64,000 nucleotides of DNA from Bretschneidera sinensis (lineage: Eukaryota > Streptophyta > Magnoliopsida > Brassicales > Akaniaceae). The translations under genes were made by a program, and so were the position numbers. Of the stretch, positions 11,060 to 22,471 are shown in pieces (position 1 is the stretch's first letter; each line of letters begins with the position of its first letter). Under the pieces are notes generated by a model. It was given only the letters and a program-made list of their open reading frames with translations. It did not search any database and was not told where the DNA came from. The DNA lies in the NCBI GenBank assembly GCA_023935145.1, contig CM043701.1, positions 75,430,817 through 75,494,816 of the forward strand. The letters are read 5' to 3'.

Positions 11060-11215
11060 TGTTTTTAGAAACGCGCGTTTAAAAAAGGCTTGGTCTCCCA
11101 AAGCGTAAGTCTTTACTGCTGAGGCGAACGCCTCAAGCTTGGGACGTAAGCTTTTACTCTCAGGGGTAAGTCTTAGGGTGTACGTTTTATTGGAATTTCT
11201 TTATGCCTTGAGATG
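11060..11215. repeat. Short CG-containing segment with inverted repeats
   Basis: In an AT-rich setting this piece carries ACGCGCGT, GAGGCGAACGCCTC (a perfect 6-bp stem with a 2-base loop) and three GTAAGTCT / GTAAGCTT phrases. It resembles a small mobile-element fragment. Its class is not recognised. Confidence 0.4.
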
Positions 11216-12509
11216 TATCGAGCTTGCTTTACACTTTTTTATTTGGGACACATCTTCCTCCTCTTGAAGTATTTTAGTTGTTATTATTTTTATTTTTATT
11301 TAACTAATTATATTTTAAAAATAAATTTTCAATTGACTCGGTTTTCAAGGTTTCTCTTCATCTCATGGTGGAAGAAAAACACATCTTACATTGCTTTTAT
11401 CCTTTATTTTTGAAAACATTGTTCCTAAAACCTAAGATTAATAATTAATCTTTATGTTCACATGAACGCACACCATTGACCAACTAAAACCAAGAGAAAA
11501 AATATAAAACTTGGCTTATTTTCTGTTGGCATGAACATGTATAGCAGTTATAGGTGATGACGTATGAAAATTGATTAAAGCATGTTTAAATCTGTAAATT
11601 CAAGATAAAAATTATTTAAATTTATTGATTTAATTATATTTTAATTAGTTTCCAAACATTGCTATAAAAAAGTCAAAACTCATGGAATTTTTAGAATTAG
11701 GCCTAAGAGTTATTTTTCTAAAATTAAAAAATTGAGATTCCTCCATAATTGGGATTAATTAGGGAAATAGATAAGAAAATTTTAGTTTAAAATAATATAA
11801 AATTAAAAATCAAGAAGGGGGAAGCAAACAATCATTTGATTCAAGAAGCATGCAAATAATTCATGGAAATACTCATAAGGGACCATAAAGCGAAGTGTCT
11901 AGCTAAAGAATCGATTTTTTTTATTCTATCAAGTGGGCTCAAAGGTACCCCATGACTAGGAGTCTATCGTTATGCTCACCAGAAAGCTTATAATGGGGAT
12001 CTTGGAAACAACTAGGTGGATAATGCCACAATGGAACTAAATGAACATTGAATGAGTTTTGGAGAGAAACGTAAAATTTTGTTTTTCCTTATAATTACTT
12101 CTCTTTTTAAATTAGTGGAAAACTTTAAATTTGGAGAGACTTCCACATTTGTGTTTGGAGATTTTTGGCTTCATTTCTTCCCACATTAATTTCTTGGAAT
12201 TCCTCTAAAGAGGAGCACCTAAAGGAATAATTAAATAAATTTTATTTCTAATGTATATAAGGAAAAGAAAAACTGAGAGAATTCTCAATCAACAAGAGGA
12301 TAGGTTATGTCGACTGGACTTTATACTAGTGATCAATGTTTCAAGCAGAGAGTTACCTGGTCAACTGGGGCATAAGGGCATAGGCCTCGTCGACCAGACC
12401 AACGATTTAAATTTTATATTGGTAGTTTTTAAGTAACTGTTTGGTCGTTATTTTGGTATATGAGATGATACCTAATGTTACCATTAAAAAACATGAAGGG
12501 GCAAACCAA

Positions 12510-12590
12510 AAGGACTTTCAAGGTTCAACTCGAAAAAGGGCATTCTGAGGACTCTGAAGGTTCAATTCGAAAAGGGACATTCTGAAGCAA
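12510..12590. repeat. Imperfect short tandem repeat
   Basis: AAGGTTCAACTCGAAAAAGG and AAGGTTCAATTCGAAAAGGG follow each other within about 45 bases, each followed by a GACATTCTGA or GGCATTCTGA phrase. It looks superficially tRNA B-box-like, but there is no tRNA fold. Confidence 0.5.
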
Positions 12591-14092
12591 CTCCTTTAAA
12601 AGGATTATTCGATGGATGCATCAATGACACAAAGTTATTGACATGTAAAATAATGAGTTGCCACTTGATTTTAAGGACCAAGAAACCATAGTCACTAGTC
12701 ATTTAAGGGATGAGATTCATGGGTTCAAAAATTAGGTACATAGTAAGAAGGTTACAAGTGAGTACCTTACATAAGCTTACGCCTCAATGAGCCTAGCCCT
12801 TGCTCTTGCATTTCAAATTGATTTGTTTATATTAATTACCAATCATTTTTTTTTCTTAATTAGTGATTATGCATGAACACAACGAATATTAAACAAGCAG
12901 GGCATGAGTAATTATGAAAACAATAGCATGCATCCATCCACATCCATTGCAATTGTAATAAAGGAGAAGATTAAGAAAATGAGGAATGATTATAGAGAAA
13001 TTGGGGAATAAAAAGCCCTAAAATACATCCATATCTAGGAAATTTATAAGAGAAAGAACGATTACATTGGAAAAATTGCGAAAACGTAAACCCTTAAATA
13101 CACCTATATGTAGAAAGCGGTAAAGTAAATAAATTCATCCATGATAGCGTAAGCTAAATACTTAAAGAGATAAAGAGAACAATTCAAATATGGGATAAGA
13201 CGAGTAAAGCAAATAAAAATTTAAGCGGATAAAGCAAATATAGATAAAAATTGAAGAACGCGAATAGAATGAGCAACCAAGTATGATTAATAAGTATGAG
13301 GAGAACAACTAGATATCTCACTAAATTATCTCAATCAAATAGATAATGAGGAAAATTGCATAGCATTTAAGGTATGAACTCAAGGGAGCATAAACGAACA
13401 AGATCATGGGAGCTTAAATTTAATAAATAAGCAATCACATGAATTATCATCAAAACAGAAAGTCTATGTCATAATCTAAGGGAAAATAGAAACCAATTCA
13501 TATCAATTAAAGATTATTAACACATGATTATGACAGTGTGGAAACATATGAACAAGCATGGTATCATGTGAGATCATATAAGAACTAGAAAGCACATGAT
13601 TAATCATAAAAAAAAAAATAAACATAAACTTAATCAATTCAAGTCACTAATTAAAACATGTGGATGTGGGAAATCAATACAAGAGAAAGCATTTTAGCAT
13701 CAAAGAGAACATTTTTAATTAAACATGGATGTTAAAGAGATATGGAAGCATGAAGAACAAACTAAATAGAGACTCACACATGGGTAAGTTTTTACTACCA
13801 AACTATCTAGATTGGGTGTAGTTGAGGTGAGTTTTTACTACCAAACTATATAAATTCTCGTTGTTTTTATGTGTTAAAAATGTGCTATGTGCTTTGAAAT
13901 GTATGAACTGTTTAATCTTTTGAGGAAAAAATGAATTTGTACATTTGAATTTAAATATTTGTGAAGAATTATGGACTTTTACCTCTAATTTGAAATAATT
14001 GGTCATTTTTTAATAAAATATTTATGTGGTGTCATATTGTATGCAGACATTTATTGTATTATGGATGTATCCTATTGTATGGAGATTCGTGA

Positions 14093-17063
14093 TGTTAATA
14101 AGGGTGTGCCCTAGAGATTACTTCGCCCTCAGCTGCAGTCTGCTATAGTATCCGAATATGTTTCCTGCTAGATATAGGGACATTTACTATGGCATTGTAT
14201 CCTGTTGGATATGAGAATAAGTGTAGGTACTACTCTTTTCTGCCTGAGACCCATGCATCCGGTTTATTACCCAAGGTCACTCCCCTTAAAGAAGGTGGAT
14301 ATGGTGATGGTGCAGATTACGATGAATCGACATATGAAAACAACTGAAATTTGTCAAGTTTAATACAAACCCTTTATAAGTAGTAAGGAGGCTCCCATGA
14401 TGGACGCGTTTTTAATGTATTAGACAAATGGGCCATTTGTCATCCAATCATAAAGCAAGGATGACGGGTAAGGAGCCGCCATTTGACCTTGAAGGGGGTC
14501 AAATCCCTTGTCATTGGTCTACATGAAAAATTCCAAATCTCGGGAGATTTTGGTTCAAAAGAGTGAGAATTTAAAGCCCTCTCTCTTAACTAGACGGAAG
14601 TTTAGCCCTTTATGTTTCAAGGAAATTAATTAAAATTTTGATTCAAGTATTATTATCATACACTAATAATAAAACTAAGCACACATTTTGCAATTTTTAT
14701 TCAAACAAAGCAACACCAAATATTAACTTTAAAGTAATGCGGTAAAAGTAAATATATAACGGAAATAAATTGCTTTGACTACGAAGAAAAAAAATATTAA
14801 AACTACTTGCAAAGTATGGATGATAAGTAAATTAAAGTACATTCATTTAAACTAGGTGGATTAATTATGTAAGTTAAACTAGATGGATTGAGACTAAATT
14901 ATTTTAAACTTGAAGACTAAATTGAATAAATTAAACTAAGTTACTTTAAACTAGTGAGTTAAAAAAAAGGAATTAAGCTAAATATATTTAAACTAAACTA
15001 CCTTAAAGACGAGATCCAAAATAACTAGTAACTAGTAACATTTTTAATGGGCCAAAGGGGGTCCAAAATTAACAAGGACTAAGGGAGTCCAAAATTAAAG
15101 AACTAAAGTTCACACGTAATTAATGACAACTTAAAACAAAACATCTAACTTAGAGAAAATGGATTTTTTTTAAGGTACTAAACTAAAGGAAAGAACTTTA
15201 AAACTACTGTTAACTTAACATTACATTTAACAAAGAGACTACATATGACTAGTAGCTAACTAAAGAAAGACATATAACTAGTGAAAGAGAAAATGCTAAG
15301 AAACTAGCAAGTATCTTAAGATGAAACTTTCTAAGAGAGCTAAATTAATCTAGTCTATTTTCATGGTGGTTTAAACACATTAATCATGCTAGCAATTTAT
15401 TTTGCAAAAAGTAGAAGCTTAACCAACCTTCTTTGGCTAAGAAAAATTTTCACGTGCGAGGATTATCCTCGGAGATACTTGTGGTCTTGTGGACTTAGTG
15501 AAGTTGGAAGAATGATTCTAATGAAGATTAGAAGACCAAAAAAAAGGTGGTCGAAAATGATGAAGAACTCTCACTAGTCCTTCTTTTGTGTTTCACTCTA
15601 TGCTCTTTTCTAACCTTTCTTGAACACTCTTCTCTTTTGTTATATCCCTATATTTGATCTTTCTACTCTTCTCTTTTTTTTTCTCTTTATTTTCTCACTT
15701 CTTTCTTTCTCTCTAAACTTTCTCTATTTTCTTTCTTTTTTCGCATTACTTTGCCTCAATGTTGTGTTTTTCTTTGTGTTAGCAAAGGGGGGTATTTAAA
15801 GGACGAGTAAGGGTTGGAAAAGAGATTAAAAAAATAAAAATAATAAGTGAAAATAAGGTGTATGGCTGGTCATATAGGGAAGGGGAAAAATAGTTTCAAC
15901 TTTTGAGATGAAAAGGCGTTTCACTTTTGGGGTGTAAAGGTGGGGCTAGAGAAGTGAGGTAAGGTAAACCAATTGAAAAGTAAGAGGGAAAATAATTTTA
16001 GGTGTCTGGAAATGGGAAAGAGGGAGGGGTTTCTTTGAGGTGAAAAAAAATTAAGAAGAAGGTTTGCAAAAAGGTGAACAAGAAAGGATATTTTGGAGTG
16101 TTTTCAATAAAGCAAAAACAAAAAGGTAAGGAGAAACTCTCCTTGCTTTGGATGACCAAAGAGAGTGGAAAAGACATAATTTTATTTGGTTTTTGATATA
16201 TAATAAAGTGGAAAAGCTTAGGGAAGAAAAAAATGCAATTACAAAGCAAAAGAAAGGAGAAAAAAAGGCTTCACATTCTTAAAAAAACTATTGTTTTTTA
16301 GGTGCTATTTTTGGGGTATAAAATGCGATTTTTTGGGATGTGTTATTTAACATTTAGGAAAGGGTAAAAGATTAATATGGTAATGTCCAATTAATTAAGC
16401 AAAAAGAGAAGAAGATAAACTTTTTCTTTTTGGTACACACGGTCATCCCAAAAGGGAGAAAAATCGGCTACTTTATAAGTGCATTGTTGTTGCTTTTTAG
16501 GTGAAAAAAAGTCTTATTTTGTGTGGAAAAAATGTATCATTTGATAAAAAAGAAGATGAGATAATCTAGGAGGGAGATGTGAGTTCAAAATGCAAAAAGA
16601 AAGAGTGAAAATTTCTCATTATGGCCAGCAATATAGGGAGAGGAGAGAGACATTTTTTGGTAATAAAAAAATAAATTTTACTTTGAGAAAAGTGAACCAA
16701 TCAAAGAGTGCCAAGTGGAGAGTAAAATTAGAAGTTCATCCTTAAAAATTAGAAGTCTTCTTAGGCTTGAAATTTAGGCCAAAAGTGTTTGGGCTTAGGA
16801 AAGATCAACGGGTTTTAGTAGGTTTTGGATTAGGTCAAAATTTAAATGAAGGCTTTGGTCTTGGATTAGTTGAATCAAGTAAGTTCTAATTGATTTAAAC
16901 CTAAAGTGAATTAAATGGATTGAACAAAATGGTCTTGCCATTGCTCCTACTCCCCAATTAAATCCAAACTTCTTCATTTACTAAGTCTGAGCACACTAGG
17001 ATCAAAGATTTGTCATAAGAACCCGCGCGTGGTTTGTTAAAAAAATTTAGAATGAAATTGGGT
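14093..17063 (-). repeat. Tat-like LTR, about 3 kb, copy 1 (minus strand)
   Basis: Read on the minus strand, this segment matches 27501-30486 along nearly its full length. Shared parts include the CAATTTCATT start, the GACCAAAGTCTTCATTTAAA phrase, the kinase-like run of A/G-rich leader, the GGGCCCCTTGGCC-like phrases and the AGGGGAGTGACCTTGGGTA phrase. The two copies are of similar length (about 2.97 and 2.99 kb). Long LTRs of this size are usual in the Tat lineage. The ends are set by homology only; no target duplication is convincing. The ORFs inside are chance frames. Confidence 0.65.
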
Positions 17064-17078
17064 GTCTGAAATAGGTGA

Positions 17079-17080
<2 letters not shown>

Positions 17081-17131
<51 letters not shown>
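17081..17131. repeat. TA microsatellite
   Basis: Uninterrupted alternating AT, about 51 bases, directly beside the end of the copy 1 LTR. Confidence 0.95.
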
Positions 17132-17135
<4 letters not shown>

Positions 17136-17739
17136 CTCTTTGGAAACTAGCCCATAAACAGATGGTTAAATTATTCATGAATTTTGAGAAGATGGAAATA
17201 AGTTACTTGATGATTTTCAATGTCATGATCAGTTGATGATTTATATTTATTTGTTTTGAAATATGAAGAATTATTTGTGTTTGATTTAAATTCAAAGTTC
17301 ATGTTTTAAATGATTTATCATCATATTTGTGTGTTTGATATGGCAAATGTTATTTCTCGTTGTATGGGAATTTAAATTTTGGTACTTTAAACTCATATCA
17401 TCTTTTAAAAGCTGTCTGGTCATTTCTTTGGTGAAATGGCTAGGTTTGGAGGAATTTTAGACATTTTTTTCGCTATCGAGAGTGCCTTCTCATTTAGGTG
17501 GTATCCTTCGGCATCTTCTCCTAAAGCTGCTTTTGTTGTAATTAAATAAATGGTTATTTTTGTTATGTTATTAAGAGATCTGATAAATTGAATATGGTTT
17601 ATAATATATCTTTATCTATGGATGAGAAGTAAGAATTTAAAATCATTATTGAGATAGATGAAGAAGATGAAAATAACATATTAGGGTTCATACTAAAATA
17701 TAATAATTAATTTGATTGTACGTCCTAGACTTGTAAAGG

Positions 17740-18794
17740 TAGTCTTATGGATTTGGATCGTGACAAGCTTAGCACCTCCTGCCTTTGAGAACTCAACTTC
17801 CATTCTTGGGAGCTCTTCTACTGCCCTTGAAAACTACACTCAAGTTCTCGGAGCTTCATCTTCTACGCGTGGTGACTCCACCTCTGCTGTTAGTTTGAGT
17901 TTGGAGACTTACCGCCTAAACTGGGAGGTGAGGTCTTCGGACTTGGCCTTTAGTAACATGAACCTTGTCCGTCAACTATTGGGGGATTTTGTTCTTCCTG
18001 CTAATGTCGACCTGATGAAGTCAACGATTTCTCAGTAGATGATGGTAAACTCTCTTGACCACTGCTACAAAGTAAAAAGTCTTTTTCTAACTTCTTCTTT
18101 TAGCTTTTCTTTTCTTCTTTTTTCTAAGTGTTTTATTTCTGCATACAGGCTGGCATGTATGCCTTCTTCCTGAGCCACTCTATTTAATCTATGGATGCCA
18201 TTATTGCTAGACTTCAACAGGGTGATGCAGATCTTGTAAAACAGCTGGAGGAGGGTAGAGCACAGAAAGATGCCTTTTCCAGACAAATTCAAGATCTGGA
18301 ACTTGAGAAGAGAGAGTTACATGCTTCCTTGTCTGCTACTACTGCCAACCATGTATCTGCTATTGATGAGGTTGTGTCTCTGAAGTCCAAGGTGACAAGC
18401 CTCTGTAGTGTTGAGGACTAACTTAAGTGTTGAAGTTGGTCATCTTCACACGAAAGAAAGCCATCTTGGTGCTAAAGTGCTCCATCTTCAGGAAGTCAAA
18501 CAGGAACTGATGTCCCAGATGGCTTAGGCTGAAGCTTATGCTGTATAGAAGTATTGTAGCTCCAAAGACTACAAAAACACTTTGTTAATGGAGTCTTCAG
18601 AGTACTACTCAGTGGGCTTTAAAGCAACCAAAAGGGAAGGGGCCAAAATGTGGCTTAACCTTGACTATGATAACTTGGAGATTCTCGATCCTCCTGAAGA
18701 GAAAACAAAGAAGGAAGAGGTTGTGGAGGGAGCTGAAAAGGTCGATATGGTCAAAGTCATTGAAAAAGATGATAAGCCAAAGTCTCAAGAATAG
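17740..18794 (+). pseudogene. Extra ORF of T2 (coiled-coil retroelement protein), broken
   Basis: This is a better preserved copy of the T1 ORF. Parts in order are a Ser/Thr/Leu-rich repeat segment (17770-17900), a NWEVRSSDLAF block, LLGDFVLPANVDLMKS (about 17970-18030), a TAG stop just before MMVN, a 77-bp GT-AG intron at 18072-18148, AGMYAFFLSHSI, and a long charged coiled coil with heptads (18190-18420: DLELEKRELHAS, VVSLKSKVTSLC). A frame change near 18420 follows, then EYYSVGFKATKREGAKMW and an acidic/lysine tail ending in a TAG at 18792-18794. The function is unknown. Extra ORFs of this type are known companions of Tat-lineage elements. At least three disabling changes are visible, so it is not expressed as one protein. 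Confidence 0.65.
18072..18148 (+). other. Intron in T2 extra ORF
   Basis: A 77-bp GT-AG intron with a pyrimidine-rich interior, ending CATACAG. It interrupts the same codon boundary as 2222-2300 in T1. Confidence 0.65.
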
Positions 18795-19891
18795 AACTTA
18801 GTTTTTCTTTCTTTCTATCTCTGTACTTTTGGCTTCAAAGCCCTCCATTTGTACAAATGTTTTGTTTTTTAATGAAGTACTTTTATTTAATATTTCTCCT
18901 TCATTTTAAATTTCTTTTATTTCTTTTGGATAGAAGTTACAAGAATTTTACAAGTGTTTGAGGCTATTTACTTCTTTTTTCATTTTATTTTCTTCCTTAA
19001 AGTAAGTAGTCTTCTAGATGGAGGCCCTTCTTTGAATGAAGGCTTAGTCATTTGCCTTATGTTCTTGGGACCCTACTCTTCAATTGAAATGAGGTGAACT
19101 CTTTGGACAAACATTTTCAGGCATACGATTTTGATCTTTGTTTTCCATGCGAACTCCAGACAAGTTTGACTTAGCTAGTTGTTGCCTTATTTCCCTTGGA
19201 TTGGCTCTAAGGTTTAGACCAGGCTAAGTTTTGTGGGTGTTCTTATTAGTCTCCTTGTGAGGTTTAGTTTACTTTAGTTGCTAGTACCTTGTTTGCCTGG
19301 CTGAAGAGAGTTATTGAAGAACTCGCAGAGCAAGTAGTGATTGAAACCCAAAGTTTAAAGATTGCGAAAAAGGGTATTTGAGGTCATCCTTTGGCCGAGT
19401 TTCTTCCCCTGGGGGGTGAGGCACCCTTGAGGTGGTTTGTTGGCTTCTAGGTAGAGCTAAACATACCCCAAGTTTGCTATCATCACTTTACTGCTGCTTA
19501 GGGGAGCAAATTGTGATATGTTTATTCTGAACCTTGCTTGGAGGTTGATCGACCCTAAAGAAGAGCTTGAGGCTAGATCTGTCTGTGAATGTCCATGGTG
19601 TCTCGAGAGAGTTCTTAGGAAAAGTCTCGGGAAAGTTTATCCTTTTAGAGTCTAGTTTCATCTGAGATGTTGAGGCTACTGTTTTTTTAGAGCGAGGATG
19701 ATGTGGATGTCTTCGACCTCGGTTTCTGAGAGACTCTATGTACCTTACACTTCCTTAACTCCGTTAGAGTTGAGAAGATTTTAGAATCACACGAAAACTG
19801 AGCTTGAGAGTTTGGGAGATGACGAGTTTGACTTCATCATTCTTCTTTTCTCAAGCAGGCATGTATTACTACCCGATCCGATTTGAAATGA

Positions 19892-19945
19892 CTATTTTTT
19901 CTCGATCTTCTTGTCGAGATGTCTATTTCTTCTCGATCTTCTTGG
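19892..19945. repeat. Short tandem duplication in T2
   Basis: TATTTTTTCTCGATCTTCTT and TATTTCTTCTCGATCTTCTT lie directly one after the other. T1 has only one such phrase near 7443. Confidence 0.8.
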
Positions 19946-20686
19946 ATGGCTGATGTGTTGGGTCTCCTAGTGACGAGCCTGAATGGGTCCAGCTGGAACC
20001 AAACTTGACGTCATCCTCTTGATCAAGGGGTTGCGTAGGTTCCTCTAGCCATGGACCTTGGGGTTTTGACAATTCCCTAAGGTTTGGTGAGGGTTGTGTC
20101 TATCCGGATGATGGCAAGGTGCCATGTTGTCCTTCTTGGCCTTGGTGGAGGTCTCCTCACATTACCACATTGGGAGGTTGAAGAGTGAAACTGTTTAAGG
20201 ACTTTGAGTGGCATCGTGAGATAAATTTGTTGCTTTCATTAATGGTATCAATCTGTTGATGCCAAAAAAGTGGAAGAGGATGTCCGATCTTCAATGACCA
20301 TTAACGAGGTGCTGTTGAAGGTCGGTGTGGATGGGAAAGCCTTGGACTGGAAATATCCTTTATGTTGAAAGCATCAATACTTCTGTAAAAGAAGTCTCTC
20401 GAACTTTTTGTACTCTGGAGAGGACCTTCGGACGGTTAAGTCAGCAAACACTCTTTGAGGCGAATGAGGAAATGATGTGGAGATAGAGGGATAATTGGGA
20501 GGAGGAGAGAACTTGATTAGCCCTCGTTATTCTTCAGATGTTTTCTCTCTGTACTTGAGATTCTCTCTGGTTGCTACATCTTTTTGGGGAGTGTATGATT
20601 GTGTTTGGGGTCCAACCTTTTCTTCTTGTCTGGTTTGTTTATATCTCTATGTCTATACATGCATATGTGTGTGTGTCTATATAATT

Positions 20687-20705
20687 CAAAGGTGGGAACC
20701 CCTTT
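20687..20705 (+). promoter_or_regulatory. Possible LTR TATA box
   Basis: GGAACCCCTTTATATAGGC has the form of a plant retroelement core promoter. About 290 bases upstream lies a CTTCGGACGGTTAAGTCAGC phrase typical of Tat LTRs or leaders. No LTR borders are found, so this is tentative. Confidence 0.35.
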
Positions 20706-20760
20706 ATATAGGCACTAGAGTGTTCCTTGGACGATTCTCCAAAGTGTGAGACAGTTTAGC

Positions 20761-22130
20761 TGAGACGCATGTGTCTCGAAACTCACAACGAACGAATCTT
20801 CGTACTTGAGAAATGATTTCCTTCTTAGTTATCCCATCATTGTGTCAAAAGGTATGATCGCGTGTACGTCACCGCAGCCTGTCCAAATCACTCCGTTGTT
20901 CGAGAGTTATTAACGTGCTACATGTCTGGTTTTCACTTGATCGTATTATTTTGGTCACATTAAGTATAAAATTATAATTTCATATGTATTTTACTATCAA
21001 ACATGATCGTGTTATTTTGGTCACATTAAGTATAAAATTATAATTTCATATATATTTTACTATCAAACAAAAGAATTGGTGTGACACACGGTATTACAAT
21101 TTTATTTCACACAATTCAATGTACTAAACGGGTCCGTTGGGAATTGTCCATTTCCGCGCCATTAAAAGTAAAATCTCTTTTTTGGATCTTCACTGTCTTA
21201 AGCACTGGCACGGTAGCACCATAGTCCATAGATATGGAACATAGGGTTATCAGAGTTTGGCAACAAGTATTATTTCTTAAGATAGTTTTCGCAACGAGCT
21301 TGCAGCTGAGCGCAAAGAGTGAATCACCAAAGCCTGTGACACCAAAAAAAAAACAGAGGCTGTGGTAGCACTGATAGTAGGACAAAACAAAAGGCATAGG
21401 GAATTATTAGATGTTTCCGATATCATTGTACTATTTAGGTGGACCCACAATCAGCTAACATCCAATTCAAGCAGTGAATTTCTCATAATATCTTATGATT
21501 TATGACAGGTCCAAGTGCACGAGCAACTGTTGCTTCTGATCATCTGCAGTTTGGCAGTTTGCACGGATAAGTAGCAAGTACTAACCTTTTTGTTACTTTT
21601 ATTTTCTTTTTTTCTTTAATAAAAACATAAATTTATTTGTACTCTTTATCATGCATATGCAGGATGGTTAATATGTTGATGGACGCAACTACAGTTCCGT
21701 TGATATAATAACGTCACATGATTATTTAGTATCAGTAATCTAGAATATCATTTCATTGTAGTTTAGTATAACGATATAATTTGGCTGTAATTTAGTATCG
21801 TTTTATAATATTTAAATTATTATCAAACCGTATCTTTTACTCAAATCATATCATTTTATCAATCCAATAAAACTTGAACAAGTGGTTACAAGCAATGATG
21901 CTGGCAGGCCTGAAGTGGCGTGGAAGTAAAACTCCCTATACGTAATGATGGATTCACAAACCTAAAGGTATAGAGATATCGTCTCTAGTAGTGGACTCAT
22001 ACACTCTAGGACATAAATATCACATCTGGCAGACTCAAAGACATAGGGATGTTATCATCGACTGCTAACCCGTGCATTCAAGGACGCATAAATCACATTT
22101 GGCAAAACTAAGAACATAGGTTAACATCAC
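20761..22130. other. Non-coding stretch between T2 and T3
   Basis: No gene is recognised. A 64-bp tandem duplication lies at 20942-21070. The minus-strand frame at 21116-21397 has no recognisable domain. The right part probably belongs to the upstream half of the T3 LTR, whose start I could not place. Confidence 0.5.
20942..21070. repeat. 64-bp tandem duplication
   Basis: ATTATTTTGGTCACATTAAG and about 45 following bases occur twice in direct tandem with few differences. Confidence 0.9.
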
Positions 22131-22139
22131 TAGTGGAGC

Positions 22140-22429
22140 ACATCTTGAGCCAATCCTTAGTTTTCTATATAAAGAAGGATCCCCAACATTATAAAGCCAA
22201 GCTTTACACAACCAAAACCATTTCGGCTCTCTCTTTTTCCACTTCGGTGCTTTTATAGCCATTCATTTTATTTCATCTTGATACACTTACTGCCTTTACA
22301 ATCGGAGAACAAAACTCCATGTGGCTTTCCTTGTAAGGGTTCATGTACCAAGCTAATGTGAATACAAGAACATGGCTAAAACGAAAACTCGATCCAACTA
22401 CAGTACCCTTTATATTCTTTTTGGTAACA
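22140..22429 (+). repeat. 3' part of T3 5' LTR
   Basis: CTATATAAAGAAGG at about 22168 is a TATA box. The downstream R/U5-like stretch ends TTGGTAACA at 22429, just before the primer-site-like sequence. The LTR start lies somewhere left of 22000 and is not resolved. Confidence 0.5.
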
Positions 22430-22434
22430 ATAAA

Positions 22435-22453
22435 TTGGTGTCCTTCATGGGAA
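22435..22453 (+). promoter_or_regulatory. Degraded primer-binding site of T3
   Basis: TTGGTGTCCTTCATGGGAA resembles the TTGGCGCCGTCTGTGGGAA form common behind Tat-lineage LTRs, with several differences that are mostly C-to-T or G-to-A. Confidence 0.55.
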
Positions 22454-22471
22454 TAATAAATTTATCTCAGG

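Larger units (their letters stand above)
7476..14092. other. AT-rich spacer without recognisable genes
   Basis: I find no coding region with a known domain on either strand. The stretch holds TA microsatellites, a short tandem duplication, two copies of a dispersed repeat (8830-9280 and 9440-9860), a short CG-containing repeat (about 11060-11215) and otherwise featureless A- and T-rich DNA. Open frames here are short or run through TA repeats. Confidence 0.7.
17430..20760. mobile_element. T2: second Tat-type relic homologous to T1
   Basis: From 17740 to about 19950 this region aligns with T1: the extra ORF, its trailer (GTACTTTTGGCTTCAAAGCC-like), the GAAACCCAAAGTTTAAA phrase, the AGGGG site, and AAGAGCTTGAGGCTAGAT. 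Beyond 19950 it continues into a region with a promoter-like TTTATATAGG at about 20692, which may be LTR. No gag or pol is seen. The left border near 17430 is approximate. Confidence 0.5.

Noticed and set aside
12530..12590. tRNA-like B-box words (GGTTCAACTCG, GGTTCAATTCG)
   Set aside because: No A box or acceptor stem at the right distance; it is a short tandem duplication.
14093..17063. Target duplication CGTGA/GGTGA around the minus-strand LTR
   Set aside because: Only four of five bases match, and the right border is shifted by several bases depending on alignment; not reliable.
17430..17700. Upstream exon of the T2 extra ORF
   Set aside because: Short readable pieces (for example AIESAFSFRWYPSASSPKAA) exist but no join to the downstream frame could be supported.
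21116..21397. 93-residue minus-strand frame as a possible host gene piece
   Set aside because: No recognisable domain, no splice context, and no neighbouring exon.
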